NCBI RefSeq assembly: GCF_023016525.1
Contig: NZ_JALKCG010000010.1
Location: forward strand, 1-64,000
Direction of reading: 5' to 3'
Length of the DNA stretch: 64,000 nt
DNA from: Ancylobacter koreensis
GTDB lineage: Bacteria; Pseudomonadota; Alphaproteobacteria; Rhizobiales; Xanthobacteraceae
Made by a program: the position numbers and the translations under genes. How positions within the stretch are numbered: the first letter of the stretch is position 1; each line of letters opens with the position of its first letter. The notes under the pieces are model-generated. The model ran no database searches. It worked only from the letters and a program-made list of their open reading frames with translations, and had not been told where the DNA came from. Shown in pieces: positions 44,940 through 54,196 of the stretch.

Positions 44940-46301
44940 TCAGCCGGCGAGGATCGCGGCTTCGACGATATCGAGCGCCCGGTCGAGCTCCTCGCGAGAG
45001 ATGACCAGCGGCGGCGAGAGGGTGAGCACGTTGCCCTGGCTGATCTTGAAGCTCAGCCCGGCTTCGAGGCAGCGATAATATACCGTCTCGGCACGCGCAC
45101 GGTCCGGCGAGCGGTCGTCCCTGCCGGCGACGATCTCGACGCCGAACAGCAGCCCGCGCCCGCGCACGTCGCCGACATGGGGCGAGCGCGCCATCAGATC
45201 GCGCATACGCCCCATGGCGTGGGCGCCCAGCTCGGCGGCGCGCTCGGCAAGTCCCTCCTCGCGGATGATGGCGATGGTGGTCAGCGCGGCGCGCGCGGTG
45301 ACGGGGTTCTTCTCATGCGTGTAATGGCCGATGGCGTAGTCGCCGGCGACGTCGAGGTCGTGCCGGGCGATGACCGAGGCGATGGGAAGTATGCCCCCGC
45401 CCAGTGCCTTGCCGAGCACGATGATGTCCGGCGTCACCCCGTCATGCTCGCTGGCGAAGAAACGGCCGGTCTTGCCGAGGCCGGTCGGAATCTCGTCGAA
45501 GATCAGCAGCGTGCCGTGACGGTCGCAGGCCGCGCGCACGGATTGCCAGAAGCCCGGCGCCGGCACCAGCGGCGTCGCCCGCATCGGCTCGGCGATGAAG
45601 GCGGCGAAGTCGCCTTCCCGCTCCAGCACATAGGCGATCATGGCAGCGCAGGCGCGGGCGGAATCTTCCAGATTGTCCTGCCCATAGGCGCAGCCATGCG
45701 GCGCCCAGGGCGCGACATGCTCGGCGCCGGGAAGCAGCGGCCCGGCAATGCCGGAACGGAACGTCGCCTCCCCGCCCACGCTCGCCGCGCCGAAGCCGGC
45801 ACCGTGGAAGGCGTCCCAGAAGGAGAGCGTCTTGAAGCGGCCGGTGGCGGCACGGGCGATCTTCAGCGCCACCTCCACCGCGTCCGAGCCGCCGGTGGTG
45901 AACAGCACCTTGTCGAGCGCCCCGGGCGCAAGACGGCCGAGCGTCTCGGCCAGTTCCACCGCCGGCTCGCAGGTGAAGCGGCGCGGGGCGAAGCAGAGTT
46001 CGTCGAGCTGCGCCTTGATCGCCTCCTTCAGCCGGGGATGGCCGTAGCCGATGTGGTGGACGCTGTTGCCATGGAAATCCATGCAGCGCCGGCCGGTGGT
46101 GTCCTCGATCCAGATGCCCTCGGCCTTGGCGATGGCGCTGAGGCAGGGGCTGGACAGGCTCTGGTGCAGGAAGGCGTCGGCGTCGCGCTTAAGGAGTTCG
46201 CGCGTGAAACCGTCCGGCTGGCGTGCCGCCCAGGCGGCACGCGCGGCGGAGGTGTTGGATTCGCCTTCCGTATGGACCGGCATGGACGATGTGGCGGGCA
46301 T
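44940..46301 (-). CDS. pbfA: Class III PLP enzyme, probable (R)-1-hydroxy-2-aminoethylphosphonate ammonia-lyase
   Basis: The 453-residue protein is a fold-type I class III PLP enzyme with GSDAVEVALKIARAATG, LLIFDEIPTGLGKTGRFF and the PLP Lys in IIVLGKALGGGILP. Its N-terminus (DADAFLHQSLSSPCLSAIAKAEGIWIED, MDFHGNSVHHIGYGHP) and its place between phnW and phnX match PbfA, which turns (R)-HAEP into phosphonoacetaldehyde and ammonia. The alternative is an ordinary AEP or other omega-transaminase. The ATG at 46301 has GGGAGA upstream. It ends 22 bp before phnX. Confidence 0.82.
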   Translation of the reverse strand: MPATSSMPVHTEGESNTSAARAAWAARQPDGFTRELLKRDADAFLHQSLSSPCLSAIAKAEGIWIEDTTGRRCMDFHGNSVHHIGYGHPRLKEAIKAQLDELCFAPRRFTCEPAVELAETLGRLAPGALDKVLFTTGGSDAVEVALKIARAATGRFKTLSFWDAFHGAGFGAASVGGEATFRSGIAGPLLPGAEHVAPWAPHGCAYGQDNLEDSARACAAMIAYVLEREGDFAAFIAEPMRATPLVPAPGFWQSVRAACDRHGTLLIFDEIPTGLGKTGRFFASEHDGVTPDIIVLGKALGGGILPIASVIARHDLDVAGDYAIGHYTHEKNPVTARAALTTIAIIREEGLAERAAELGAHAMGRMRDLMARSPHVGDVRGRGLLFGVEIVAGRDDRSPDRARAETVYYRCLEAGLSFKISQGNVLTLSPPLVISREELDRALDIVEAAILAG

Positions 46302-46390
46302 GGCTGTCTCCCGGCGAGGCATCGCCCGGCAATGAACGTGTGATCCAACGCGCGGATGACACCCGCGCCACCACCGGAGGAAAACCCGCC

Positions 46391-47593
46391 TCAGGCGACG
46401 AGCTTCGCCCGCTCGCCCAGAACGTGCGGCGCCGGCGCCGCCGAGGCGACCTTCATCTCGGCAAGCGAACGCGTGGCCGCCGCGACGACGGCGCGCATCA
46501 CATCGGCGTCGAGATGGCCGATGCAGCCGACCCGGAAGCTCTCCACCGCCGTCAGCTTGCCGGGATAGATCAGGAAGCCCTTCTCCTTCATCAGCTCGTA
46601 GAAGGCGGGGAAGGAGAAGTTCGGATCGGCCGGGCAGAAGAAGGTGACGATGATCGGCGACAGCCAGCGCTCGTCCAGCAGCGTCTCGAATCCCGCTGCG
46701 CGCATGCCGGCCACCAGCACGTCGCGATTATTGGCGTAGCGCGCGCCGCGCCCGGCGACACCGCCCTCGGCCGCGTGCTGGTGCAGGGCCTCGATGAAGG
46801 CGGCGACCACGTGGGTGGGCGGGGTGAAGCGCCACTGGCCGGTCTTCTCCATCACCGTCCATTGGTCGTGCAGGTCGAGGCTCAGCGAATGGCTGTTGCC
46901 CTTCGCGGCCTCCAGCTCGCTGCGGCGGACCAGCACGAAGCCGAAGCCGGGCACGCCTTCGATGCACTTGTTGGCCGAGGAAACGATGGCCTCGTAGCGC
47001 AGCGTGCGCAGGTCGGTCGGCACGGCGCCGAACGCGCTCATCGAATCGATCAGCAGCTTGCGGCCGCGCGCGTACGTCGCCTGCGCGATTTCCTCGACCG
47101 GATTGAGAATACCCGAGCTGGTCTCGCAATGGATCGCCAACACATGGGTGATCGCCGGGTCGGCATCGAGGGCGGCGCCGACTTCCTCGCCGCGCGGGGG
47201 CAGGTAGTCGCCCTTGTCGATCACCGTATGAGCCCGGCCGAGCGCGCGCAGCGTCTGCGCCGCCCGCAGGCCATAGGCGCCATTGGCGAGCACCAGCACC
47301 TTGCCCTGGCGCGGCACCAGCGTGCCCAGCATCGCCTCGACGCAGAAGGTGCCGCTGCCCTGCATGGGTACGCATTCGAACGCGCCGTCGACATCGCCGA
47401 TCATCGCCAGCAGCCGGCGGCGCAGTTCGGCGGTAAGGGCGCGGAAATCGGCGTCCCACGATCCCCAGTCACGCAGCATCGCCTGCTTGGTCGCCAGCGA
47501 GGTGGTGAGCGGCCCCGGCGTCAGCAGATAGGGCTCGCCGAGCAGGGGCCGTTCGAAGCCCAAGGGGGAGGCCTCGTTCTCTCGCGCTGGCAT
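46391..47593 (-). CDS. phnW: 2-Aminoethylphosphonate--pyruvate transaminase
   Basis: PhnW transfers the amino group of 2-aminoethylphosphonate to pyruvate, giving phosphonoacetaldehyde and alanine. The 400-residue class V aminotransferase shows [54 protein letters not shown] and the PLP Lys in [16 protein letters not shown]. The ATG at 47593 has GAGGAA upstream; the frame is open to 47638. It is the first gene of the phosphonate operon and is divergent from a LysR-type regulator. Confidence 0.96.
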   Translation of the reverse strand: MPARENEASPLGFERPLLGEPYLLTPGPLTTSLATKQAMLRDWGSWDADFRALTAELRRRLLAMIGDVDGAFECVPMQGSGTFCVEAMLGTLVPRQGKVLVLANGAYGLRAAQTLRALGRAHTVIDKGDYLPPRGEEVGAALDADPAITHVLAIHCETSSGILNPVEEIAQATYARGRKLLIDSMSAFGAVPTDLRTLRYEAIVSSANKCIEGVPGFGFVLVRRSELEAAKGNSHSLSLDLHDQWTVMEKTGQWRFTPPTHVVAAFIEALHQHAAEGGVAGRGARYANNRDVLVAGMRAAGFETLLDERWLSPIIVTFFCPADPNFSFPAFYELMKEKGFLIYPGKLTAVESFRVGCIGHLDADVMRAVVAAATRSLAEMKVASAAPAPHVLGERAKLVA

Positions 47594-47669
47594 GGGGTTC
47601 CTCACGGGATGATCGCACCGCATAAGACGCCCGTTCAAACCATTTGAGAAATCGCTATTTCGTATTTAT

Positions 47670-47688
47670 CTATAGCTCCTACTTATAG
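47670..47688. promoter_or_regulatory. LysR-type regulatory dyad between phnW and the regulator gene
   Basis: CTATA at 47670-47674 and TATAG at 47684-47688 form a dyad containing a T-N11-A arrangement, the usual LysR-regulator binding form, in an AT-rich 118-bp divergent spacer. It is 24 bp before the regulator start, where autorepression and activation of phnW would both be possible. Assignment is by symmetry and position. Confidence 0.5.
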
Positions 47689-47711
47689 CTTGGCGAGAGA
47701 GGCCTCCACGG

Positions 47712-48620
47712 ATGCGCTACGTCCAGCTCCGCGCCTTCCACCATGTCGCAATCTCCGGCGGCTTCTCGCGCGCGGCGGCGGAGCTCTTCCTCACCCAGCC
47801 GGCGATCTCCGATCAGGTCCGTAAGTTGGAGGCCGAATACGACGTCCTGCTGTTCAGCCGCGAGCGCCGACAGGTGACGCTGACGCCCGACGGCGAGAAG
47901 CTATTGGCGATCACCCGGCGGTTGTTCGACGCCGAGAGTCAGGCGCTGGAGTTCCTTGCGGAATCGCGCGCCCTGCGCTCCGGCACGCTGCGCATCGTCG
48001 CCGACGCCGCCCACCACATCGTCGACATCCTGCACGCCTTTCGCGAGCGCTATCCCGGAGTCACGATCTCGATCCGCGCCGGCAACACCGAGAGCGTGGT
48101 CGCGAACCTCATGAGCTATGACGCCGATATCGGCGTGCTGGGCGATCCCAATCCGAGTCGGGAGTTCGAGGTGATGCGGCTCAACGCGACGCCGATCACC
48201 GCCTTTGTCGGGCGCGACAGCCCGCTCGCCGCGTCGCCGCCGCTGTCGCTGGCCGAGCTGGCGCGGCTCCCGCTGGTCGGCCGGGAGGGTGGCTCCAAGA
48301 CGCGGCGGCGGCTGGAAGAGAGCGCGGCGCAGGTCGGCGTGGAACTGACCTATGTCATCGAGGCGGAGGGCCGCGAGGCGGTGCGCGAGATCGTCGCCTC
48401 CGGCCTCGGCGTCGGCTTCGTCTCCGAGGCCGAGTTCGGGCTCGATCCCCGGCTGGTCACGATCCCGATCCGGGGCGAGCCGGTGCTGATGGAGGAAACG
48501 CTGATCTGCCTCAGCGAGCGCCGCGAGGCCAAGACAATCCGCGCCTTCCTCGACCTTGCCCGCGCGATGAGCGGGGACGGGCGAGTGCAGACGCCGAAAC
48601 CTCATGCCCGACATTCATGA
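47712..48620 (+). CDS. LysR-family transcriptional regulator of the phosphonate genes
   Basis: The 302-residue protein has an N-terminal winged HTH (LRAFHHVAISGGFSRAAAELFLTQPAISDQVRKLEAEYDVLLFSRERRQVTLT) and a LysR substrate-binding domain (GTLRIVADAAHHIVDILHAFRERYPGVTISIRAG). It is divergent from phnW-pbfA-phnX, which suggests it activates them in response to a phosphonate such as AEP or HAEP. The palindrome ATTCATGAAT overlaps its stop codon. Confidence 0.93.
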   Translation: MRYVQLRAFHHVAISGGFSRAAAELFLTQPAISDQVRKLEAEYDVLLFSRERRQVTLTPDGEKLLAITRRLFDAESQALEFLAESRALRSGTLRIVADAAHHIVDILHAFRERYPGVTISIRAGNTESVVANLMSYDADIGVLGDPNPSREFEVMRLNATPITAFVGRDSPLAASPPLSLAELARLPLVGREGGSKTRRRLEESAAQVGVELTYVIEAEGREAVREIVASGLGVGFVSEAEFGLDPRLVTIPIRGEPVLMEETLICLSERREAKTIRAFLDLARAMSGDGRVQTPKPHARHS

Positions 48621-48776
48621 ATAGCCGGCGCCGGAATCACGACTGCGTGTGAAAACACCGGCGCACGACGCCCGTCATTTGTTCTATATCTCATGAAATA
48701 TAGCACAAACCCAACCTTTCCCGGCCTTCCGCGCCCGCCGCCCGCCCTGGCGCGCGATTCATGAATGACCGACATA
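48613..48776. promoter_or_regulatory. Three TCATGA-centred palindromes upstream of the Mo-hydroxylase genes
   Basis: ATTCATGAAT occurs at 48613-48622 (over the lysR stop) and again at 48767-48776. Between them, at 48684-48703, is a 20-bp near-perfect dyad with CTATAT and ATATAG arms around CTCATGAA. All three share TCATGA at the centre. The region holds no gene (48621-48917) and precedes the oxidoreductase operon. It may be a regulator's operator array; no regulator is assigned. Confidence 0.4.
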
Positions 48777-48917
48777 AGCCCATGCGGCCGGGAGCCGGTA
48801 AACACGGCTCTTACCCACCGTTAGCGTCCCACCACCAAGAGCGACGGGCGAAGAACGGCGGCGATCATCCGTGCCGAGCCGCCCGCGCGAGCCGAAACCT
48901 CAAGCCGGGAGCGCGAG

Positions 48918-49376
48918 ATGGCCAAGCTGAACATCAATGGCAGGATCGTCGAGGTGGATGTCGAGGACGACACGCCTCTTCTGTGGGTCATAAGGGAGCA
49001 TGTCGGCCTGACCGGCACCAAATATGGCTGCGGTGTCGCCCAGTGCGGCGCCTGCACCGTGCATGTCGACGGCGTGGCGACCCGCTCCTGCGTGTTGCCG
49101 ATCAGCGCGGTCGAGGAAAGCGAGAAGATCGTCACCATCGAGGGGCTGGGGGCGGAGAAGCCGCATCCGGTGCAGCAGGCCTGGGCTGAACTCGACGTTG
49201 CGCAGTGCGGCTACTGCCAGGTCGGCATGATCATGGCCGCCTCTTCCCTGCTCGCGCAGAACCCGAATCCGAGCGACGCGGACATCCGCGCCGAGATGAC
49301 CAACATCTGCCGCTGCGGCACCTATGGGCGCGTTCTGGCCGGCGTGAAGCTCGCCGCCGAGCGCATGCGCGGTTGA
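48918..49376 (+). CDS. (2Fe-2S)-binding small subunit of a molybdenum hydroxylase
   Basis: The 152-residue protein has a plant-type ferredoxin domain with YGCGVAQCGACTVHVDG and a later Cys (ATRSCVLP), and a helical second cluster domain with CGYCQVGMIM and CRCGTYGRV. Together they bind two 2Fe-2S clusters that pass electrons from the Mo cofactor of the large subunit encoded 14 bp downstream. This IorA-like two-subunit form has no FAD subunit; the electron acceptor is not encoded nearby. Confidence 0.94.
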   Translation: MAKLNINGRIVEVDVEDDTPLLWVIREHVGLTGTKYGCGVAQCGACTVHVDGVATRSCVLPISAVEESEKIVTIEGLGAEKPHPVQQAWAELDVAQCGYCQVGMIMAASSLLAQNPNPSDADIRAEMTNICRCGTYGRVLAGVKLAAERMRG

Positions 49377-49390
49377 GGGGGGACCCATCT

Positions 49391-51571
49391 ATGAGCACGA
49401 TCTCTTCCCTCCCCGCCGTTTCGCGTCGCGGCTTTCTCGGCGGCGGCGCGGCCATGGCCGGCGCCTTCGCCTTCGGCTTTTCCTTTCCGTTGCCCGGCCG
49501 CGCCGTGGCGCAGCAAGCCGCCCGCGAGGTCAATGCCTGGGTGGTGATCCAGCCCGACGAGACGGTGATCATCCGCATTGCCCGTGTCGAGATGGGTCAG
49601 GGCTCGCTCACCGGCCTTGCCCAGCTCGCAGCCGAGGAACTCGACTGCGACTGGGACAAGGTGCGCTTCGAGCTCGTCAAGCCGATGGCCAACCGCAGCC
49701 GCGACAAGGTCTGGAAGGACCTGTCGACCGGCGGCTCGCGCGCCATTCGCGGCTCGCAGGACTATGTGCGCATGGGCGGCGCCACCGCGCGCGCCATGCT
49801 CGTGGAGGCGGCAGCGCAGGGCTGGGGCGTGCCGGCCTCGGAGTGCCGGGTCTCGAAGGGCGTGATCAGCCATCCCGCCAGCAGCCGTTCCACGACCTAC
49901 GGCGCGGTCGCCGGCGCGGCCAATGCCATCATCCCGCCCACCGACATCACGTTGAAGGACCCGGAGGACTGGACCATCGCCGGCCAGCCGCTCAAGCGCA
50001 TCGACACGATGGACAAGCTGAACGGCTCTCTCGTCTACGGCATGGACATAAGCATGCCCGACATGCTGGTGGCCATACCCAAGGCCTGCCCGGTTCATGG
50101 CGGCAAGCTGAAGAGCTTCGACGCCGCCGCCGTCTCCGGCATGCGCGGGGTGAAGCACGTCATCAAGGTCGATGACGAGACCGTCGCCGTGGTCGCCGAC
50201 ACCTTCTGGCGCGCGAAGACCGCGCTCGACGCGCTGCCCATCGAGTGGGATGAGGGCGAGAACGCCAGGGTCTCCAGCGCGGACATCGCAAAGATGCTGC
50301 GCGAGGGGCTGACCGCCGACACGCCCTATGTCGGCAACCGCGTCGGCGACGCGAAGGCCACCCTCGGCGGCGCGGCGCGGGTGATCGAGGCGGATTACAG
50401 CTTCCCCTATCAGAATCATGCACCGATGGAGGTGCTCTCGGCCACCGTCCGCTGGACGCCCGAGCGCTGCGAGATGTGGGGACCGACTCAGGTGCCCGAC
50501 GCCGCGCTCGACACCCTGGCAAGCGCGGCCGGGCTGCCGCCTGAAAAGTGCGAGGTCCATGTCATGCGTATCGGCGGCAGCTTCGGCCGCCGCCTCTTCA
50601 CCGACTACGTGCGCATGGCGACGCTGATCGCCAAGCAGGTGCCCGGCGCTCCCGTGAAGATGATGTGGACCCGCGAGGAGGACATGGTGCAGGGCCGGTT
50701 CCACCCGGTCACGCAGTGCCGCCTGCGCGCCGCGCTCGACGCCGACGGCGAGGTGGAGGCACTGCACATGCGCATCTCCGGCCAGTCGATCATGGCCTAT
50801 ATGCGCCCCAACATCATGACGGAGAACGGCGATCCGATCATGTTCCAGGGCCTGATGCCCGGCGGCGCCGAGATGGCGATCGGCTACAGCTTCCCGAACC
50901 TGCTGATCGACCACGCCATGCGCAACCCGCATGTGCGGCCCGGCCCCTGGCGCGGGGTGAACCTCAACCAGAACGCCGTCTATCTCGAATGCTTCATCGA
51001 CGAGATCGCCGCCGCCACGGGACAGGACCCGCTCGCCCTGCGGCGCAAGCTAATGAAGAACCACCCCAAGCACCTCGCGGTGCTGGAGGCGGCGGCCAAG
51101 GGCATCGGCTGGGACACGCCGCCCGAAAAGGGACGTGCGCGCGGCCTCGCCCAGATCATGGGCTTCGGCAGCTATGTCGCTGCCGCCGCCGAGGTGTCCG
51201 TCACCAACGGCGAGCTGCGCATCCACCGCATCGTGGCGGCGACCAATCCCGGCTATGTGGTGAACCCGCAGCAGGTCGACGCGCAGATTTCCGGCTCGTT
51301 CGTCTACGGCCTCTCGGCGATGCTGCATGGAGAATGCACGGTGAAGGACGGGCGCATCGAGCAGGAGAACTTCGACAGCTACACCGTGATGCGGCTCGAC
51401 GAGATGCCTGACGTCGAGGTCATCTCCATGCCGTCCGGCGGCTTCTGGGGCGGCGTCGGCGAGCCGACCATCGCGGTCGCGGCGCCCGCCGTGCTCAACG
51501 CGGTGTTTGCCGCCACCGGCAAGCGGGTGCGCAACCTGCCGCTGAAGAACGCCGACCTCAACATGAGCTGA
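49391..51571 (+). CDS. Molybdopterin large subunit, isoquinoline 1-oxidoreductase (IorB)-like
   Basis: The 726-residue protein begins with a twin-arginine signal (SRRGFLGGGAAMAGAFAFGF) and has the xanthine oxidase-family Mo-binding domains: RIARVEMGQGSLTGLAQLAAEEL, MSMPDM-type N-domain, VMRIGGSFGRRLFTDYV, RGVNLNQNAVYLECFIDEIA, and near the C-terminus GFWGGVGEPTIAVAAPAVLNAV with the active-site Glu. IorB relatives oxidise N-heterocycles or aldehydes; the substrate is unknown. The Tat signal suggests a folded periplasmic enzyme. The following xdhC-like gene supports sulfuration of its cofactor. Confidence 0.92.
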   Translation: MSTISSLPAVSRRGFLGGGAAMAGAFAFGFSFPLPGRAVAQQAAREVNAWVVIQPDETVIIRIARVEMGQGSLTGLAQLAAEELDCDWDKVRFELVKPMANRSRDKVWKDLSTGGSRAIRGSQDYVRMGGATARAMLVEAAAQGWGVPASECRVSKGVISHPASSRSTTYGAVAGAANAIIPPTDITLKDPEDWTIAGQPLKRIDTMDKLNGSLVYGMDISMPDMLVAIPKACPVHGGKLKSFDAAAVSGMRGVKHVIKVDDETVAVVADTFWRAKTALDALPIEWDEGENARVSSADIAKMLREGLTADTPYVGNRVGDAKATLGGAARVIEADYSFPYQNHAPMEVLSATVRWTPERCEMWGPTQVPDAALDTLASAAGLPPEKCEVHVMRIGGSFGRRLFTDYVRMATLIAKQVPGAPVKMMWTREEDMVQGRFHPVTQCRLRAALDADGEVEALHMRISGQSIMAYMRPNIMTENGDPIMFQGLMPGGAEMAIGYSFPNLLIDHAMRNPHVRPGPWRGVNLNQNAVYLECFIDEIAAATGQDPLALRRKLMKNHPKHLAVLEAAAKGIGWDTPPEKGRARGLAQIMGFGSYVAAAAEVSVTNGELRIHRIVAATNPGYVVNPQQVDAQISGSFVYGLSAMLHGECTVKDGRIEQENFDSYTVMRLDEMPDVEVISMPSGGFWGGVGEPTIAVAAPAVLNAVFAATGKRVRNLPLKNADLNMS

Positions 51572-51648
51572 CGGCTCGCCGCCAGCCGCGCCGCCGCCGC
51601 GAGGCGGCGGCGCTCTCCTTCCATTCCATACTTGCCGAGGATGAACGC

Positions 51649-52653
51649 ATGCGGATGCCGGATGGACGCTGGGATCCCTTCGACGACTATGTCATCGACT
51701 TCGCGCTGGAGCGCATGCGCGCCGGCCAGCGCGTCGCCCTCGTCACGCTGGCCGCCATTGAGGGCTCCTCGCCGCGCCCGCTCGGCGCGCAGATGGCCGT
51801 GACCGAGGCCGGAGAATGGGTGGGCTATCTCTCGGGCGGCTGTGTCGAGCGCGCGGTGGTGGAGGAGGCCATCGCAGCGATCCGCGCCGGCGAGAACCGG
51901 CGCGTGCGCTACGGGCGCGGCTCGAAATACATGGACATCCGCCTGCCCTGCGGCAGCGCCATCGAGCTCGATTTCGACGTGACGCTGGGCGAGCGCGCGC
52001 TGGAGGCCATCGACCATCGCGTGCGTAACCGGCACACGGCCTTCCTCGAAACCGACGGCGCGCCGTCGCTCGCCTGTGAGACCGGCGAGCCGCGCGCCTA
52101 TCCGCCACGCCTGCGTCTCGTCGTTCTCGGTGTCGGCCCGGCGGCGGTCTGCCTCGCCCGGCTCGCCCGCGCCGCCGGGCTCGACACGCTGCTCGGCTCG
52201 CCCGATGCCGCCACCCGCGCTGCGGCGGAAGGCGTCGCCCTTCTCCCACTCGGCATGTCGGCACCGGCAAACGGCATTCCGGCGGATGCGCGCACCGCCA
52301 TCGCCTTCATGTTCCATGACCATGAATGGGAGCGCCTTCTGCTGCCCGCCGCGCTGGAAACGCCCGCCTTCTATATCGGCGCGCTGGGTAGCCGCCGCAC
52401 GCAGGCGAACCGGCTGCGCCTGCTGCGCGAGGCCGGCACGAACGAGGCGCAGATCGCCCGCCTGCGCGGTCCCGCCGGCCTGTTCCACGGCGCCCGCAGC
52501 GCGCAGGCCATCGCCGTTTCCATCCTCGCCGAGATCATGGAGGCCGATATCCGCCGGGCCATGCCGGAGGACCAGGAGACGGCACCGGACATCGCGTTCG
52601 AACCCGCCTGCGTTCAGGCGAGCCGCATCACCAGCGCCGCCAGCTCCGCCTGA
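51649..52653 (+). CDS. XdhC/CoxI-family molybdenum cofactor maturation protein
   Basis: XdhC binds molybdenum cofactor and helps insert its sulfurated form into hydroxylases. The 334-residue protein has the N-terminal XdhC_CoxI domain (VALVTLAAIEGSSPRPLGAQMAVTEAGEWVGYLSGGCVE) and the C-terminal XdhC_C Rossmann domain (LRLVVLGVGPAAVCLARLARAAG, AFYIGALGSRRTQANRLRLL). It follows the IorB-like gene by 77 bp. Its 3' end overlaps the convergent LuxR-type gene by 40 bp. Confidence 0.92.
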   Translation: MRMPDGRWDPFDDYVIDFALERMRAGQRVALVTLAAIEGSSPRPLGAQMAVTEAGEWVGYLSGGCVERAVVEEAIAAIRAGENRRVRYGRGSKYMDIRLPCGSAIELDFDVTLGERALEAIDHRVRNRHTAFLETDGAPSLACETGEPRAYPPRLRLVVLGVGPAAVCLARLARAAGLDTLLGSPDAATRAAAEGVALLPLGMSAPANGIPADARTAIAFMFHDHEWERLLLPAALETPAFYIGALGSRRTQANRLRLLREAGTNEAQIARLRGPAGLFHGARSAQAIAVSILAEIMEADIRRAMPEDQETAPDIAFEPACVQASRITSAASSA

Positions 52654-53720
52654 CGGCGCGTGCCGGTCTTGGCGAAGGCCGATTGCAGGTATTTGCGGGC
52701 GGTGTCCGCGCGGTAGCCGAGCCTTCGCGCCGCCTCGGCGGGGGTTTCGCCGCCGACGATGGCCAGCACCAGTCGCGCCTCCGCGAGGGTCAGCGCAAAG
52801 CTGGCCTGCAGCAGCGCCTCGGCCGGCAGGCGGATGGCCTGCGGGTCCTCGAACAGGATGAGCGCGCCGCTGGCGCTGAAGATTTCCTCGCCGCCGCCCC
52901 GCAGCGGTATGGCAGAGGCGAACAGCGGCAGGCGTCCGGTGCCCCGGCTCAGCGCGATGCGCGCTGGCTCGTCGCGCATCAGCGGCAAGGTGCCGCCGGC
53001 TACGGCCCGGACGAGCGCCTGGAATCGGTCGTCGCTCGCCCTGTCGGTCGCCGCCAGCCGGCCTTCGCGAATCTGGACACCCGCTCCGACGAGCGCCTCG
53101 AAGCGCGCATTGAAGCGGACGAGCCGTCCCTTCGGGCTGACCAGCGCCGCCGCCCGGCCCATGGCCTCCAGCATGTCAAGGCCGCCGAGGTCGCGCTCGC
53201 CTTCCAGCGCCACGGAAATCTCGATGGCGCGCCGCAGATGCGCCAGCACGCCGTCGAGCACCGTGACCTCGGCGCGCGTGAAGGGCTCGTCGACGAGCCG
53301 CCGTTCGCAGGTGATGGCGATGGTGCTGCCATTGGGGCCGGCCGCGACCGCTCCGGCGAACCACATGAACCGCGTCGGTATCAGCAGTTCCTGATACATC
53401 GGCAGGCGGTCCAGTTCCTCCCGCGTGAACACGTCGGCCTCGGTGATGAAACCCTTGGGTTTCAGAGGCAGGATGCGGTTCGCCCGGTCGTTGCGCTCGA
53501 ACCACCTGTCGCGGGCGAAAGGTTCGATATGTACGTCCAACCCCTCCGAGATCAGGCTGGCGTTTCCGTTGTTGCCGAAGCGCAGCAGGCCGACACCCTC
53601 GCTGCCGGTCGCCTCCGCCATCGCCTTCAGCGCGGAGCGCCAGCGATCCGGCAGCAGGACGGCCTCGTAGATCGCGTCGATCGACTTCGCCAATGCTTCG
53701 GAGTTGAGCTGCCGAGCCAT
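52614..53720 (-). CDS. LuxR-family transcriptional regulator
   Basis: The 368-residue protein ends in a LuxR HTH (FALTLAEARLVLAIVGGETPAEAARRLGYRADTARKYLQSAFAKTG, shown here in two contiguous halves) and has an N-terminal region of about 300 residues without a clear named domain, perhaps PAS or GAF-like. It converges on the xdhC-like gene with a 40-bp tail overlap, so it may regulate the Mo-hydroxylase genes, or the genes to its right. The signal is unknown. Confidence 0.85.
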   Translation of the reverse strand: MARQLNSEALAKSIDAIYEAVLLPDRWRSALKAMAEATGSEGVGLLRFGNNGNASLISEGLDVHIEPFARDRWFERNDRANRILPLKPKGFITEADVFTREELDRLPMYQELLIPTRFMWFAGAVAAGPNGSTIAITCERRLVDEPFTRAEVTVLDGVLAHLRRAIEISVALEGERDLGGLDMLEAMGRAAALVSPKGRLVRFNARFEALVGAGVQIREGRLAATDRASDDRFQALVRAVAGGTLPLMRDEPARIALSRGTGRLPLFASAIPLRGGGEEIFSASGALILFEDPQAIRLPAEALLQASFALTLAEARLVLAIVGGETPAEAARRLGYRADTARKYLQSAFAKTGTRRQAELAALVMRLA

Positions 53721-53884
53721 GCCAACGCCTCCTCAACCAACGGAAGAGTTGCAGACGAACTTCGCGCGCTCAAGCGAAAACGCCGGGATGGACGCGAGCC
53801 GGCCGAAGCGATCCGCGCGCCGGTTGGCTTCGCCGGGACGATGGCTTATCGGTTCCCTCCCTTTCCCGTTCAGGACGCCTCCCG

Positions 53885-54178
53885 ATGCAGTTCGTTCTCA
53901 CCGCCCATGACCGCCCCGGCGCGCTTGCCCTGCGACTGGAGACCCGCCCGGCACATCTCGACTATCTGCGCGCCATCGCCGGCAGCCTCGTCTTCGCCGG
54001 CCCGATGCTGGACGAGGACGGCAAGCCCTGCGGCTCGGTGATGGTCTATGAAGCGGAAGACCGCGCGGCGGCGGAAGCGCTCGTCGCGCAGGACCCCTAC
54101 AGCAAGGCCGGCCTGTTCGCGCAGACCGAGCTGAAGGGCTACCGCGTCGTCGTGAAGGATGGCGTCGTCGGAGCCTGA
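53885..54178 (+). CDS. YciI-family protein
   Basis: The 97-residue protein is a short ferredoxin-like alpha+beta protein: MQFVLTAHDRPGALALRLETRPAHLDYLRAIAGS, GPMLDEDGKPCGSVMVYEAEDRAAAEALVAQDPYSKAGLF. The conserved His in RPAHLDYL and Asp in AQDPY match the YciI family, some of which have dehydratase or dechlorinating roles in catabolic pathways. Specific function is unknown. It lies next to the convergent Fe-ADH gene. Confidence 0.9.
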   Translation: MQFVLTAHDRPGALALRLETRPAHLDYLRAIAGSLVFAGPMLDEDGKPCGSVMVYEAEDRAAAEALVAQDPYSKAGLFAQTELKGYRVVVKDGVVGA

Positions 54179-54196
54179 GGTCCTACCGCCGGGGCG

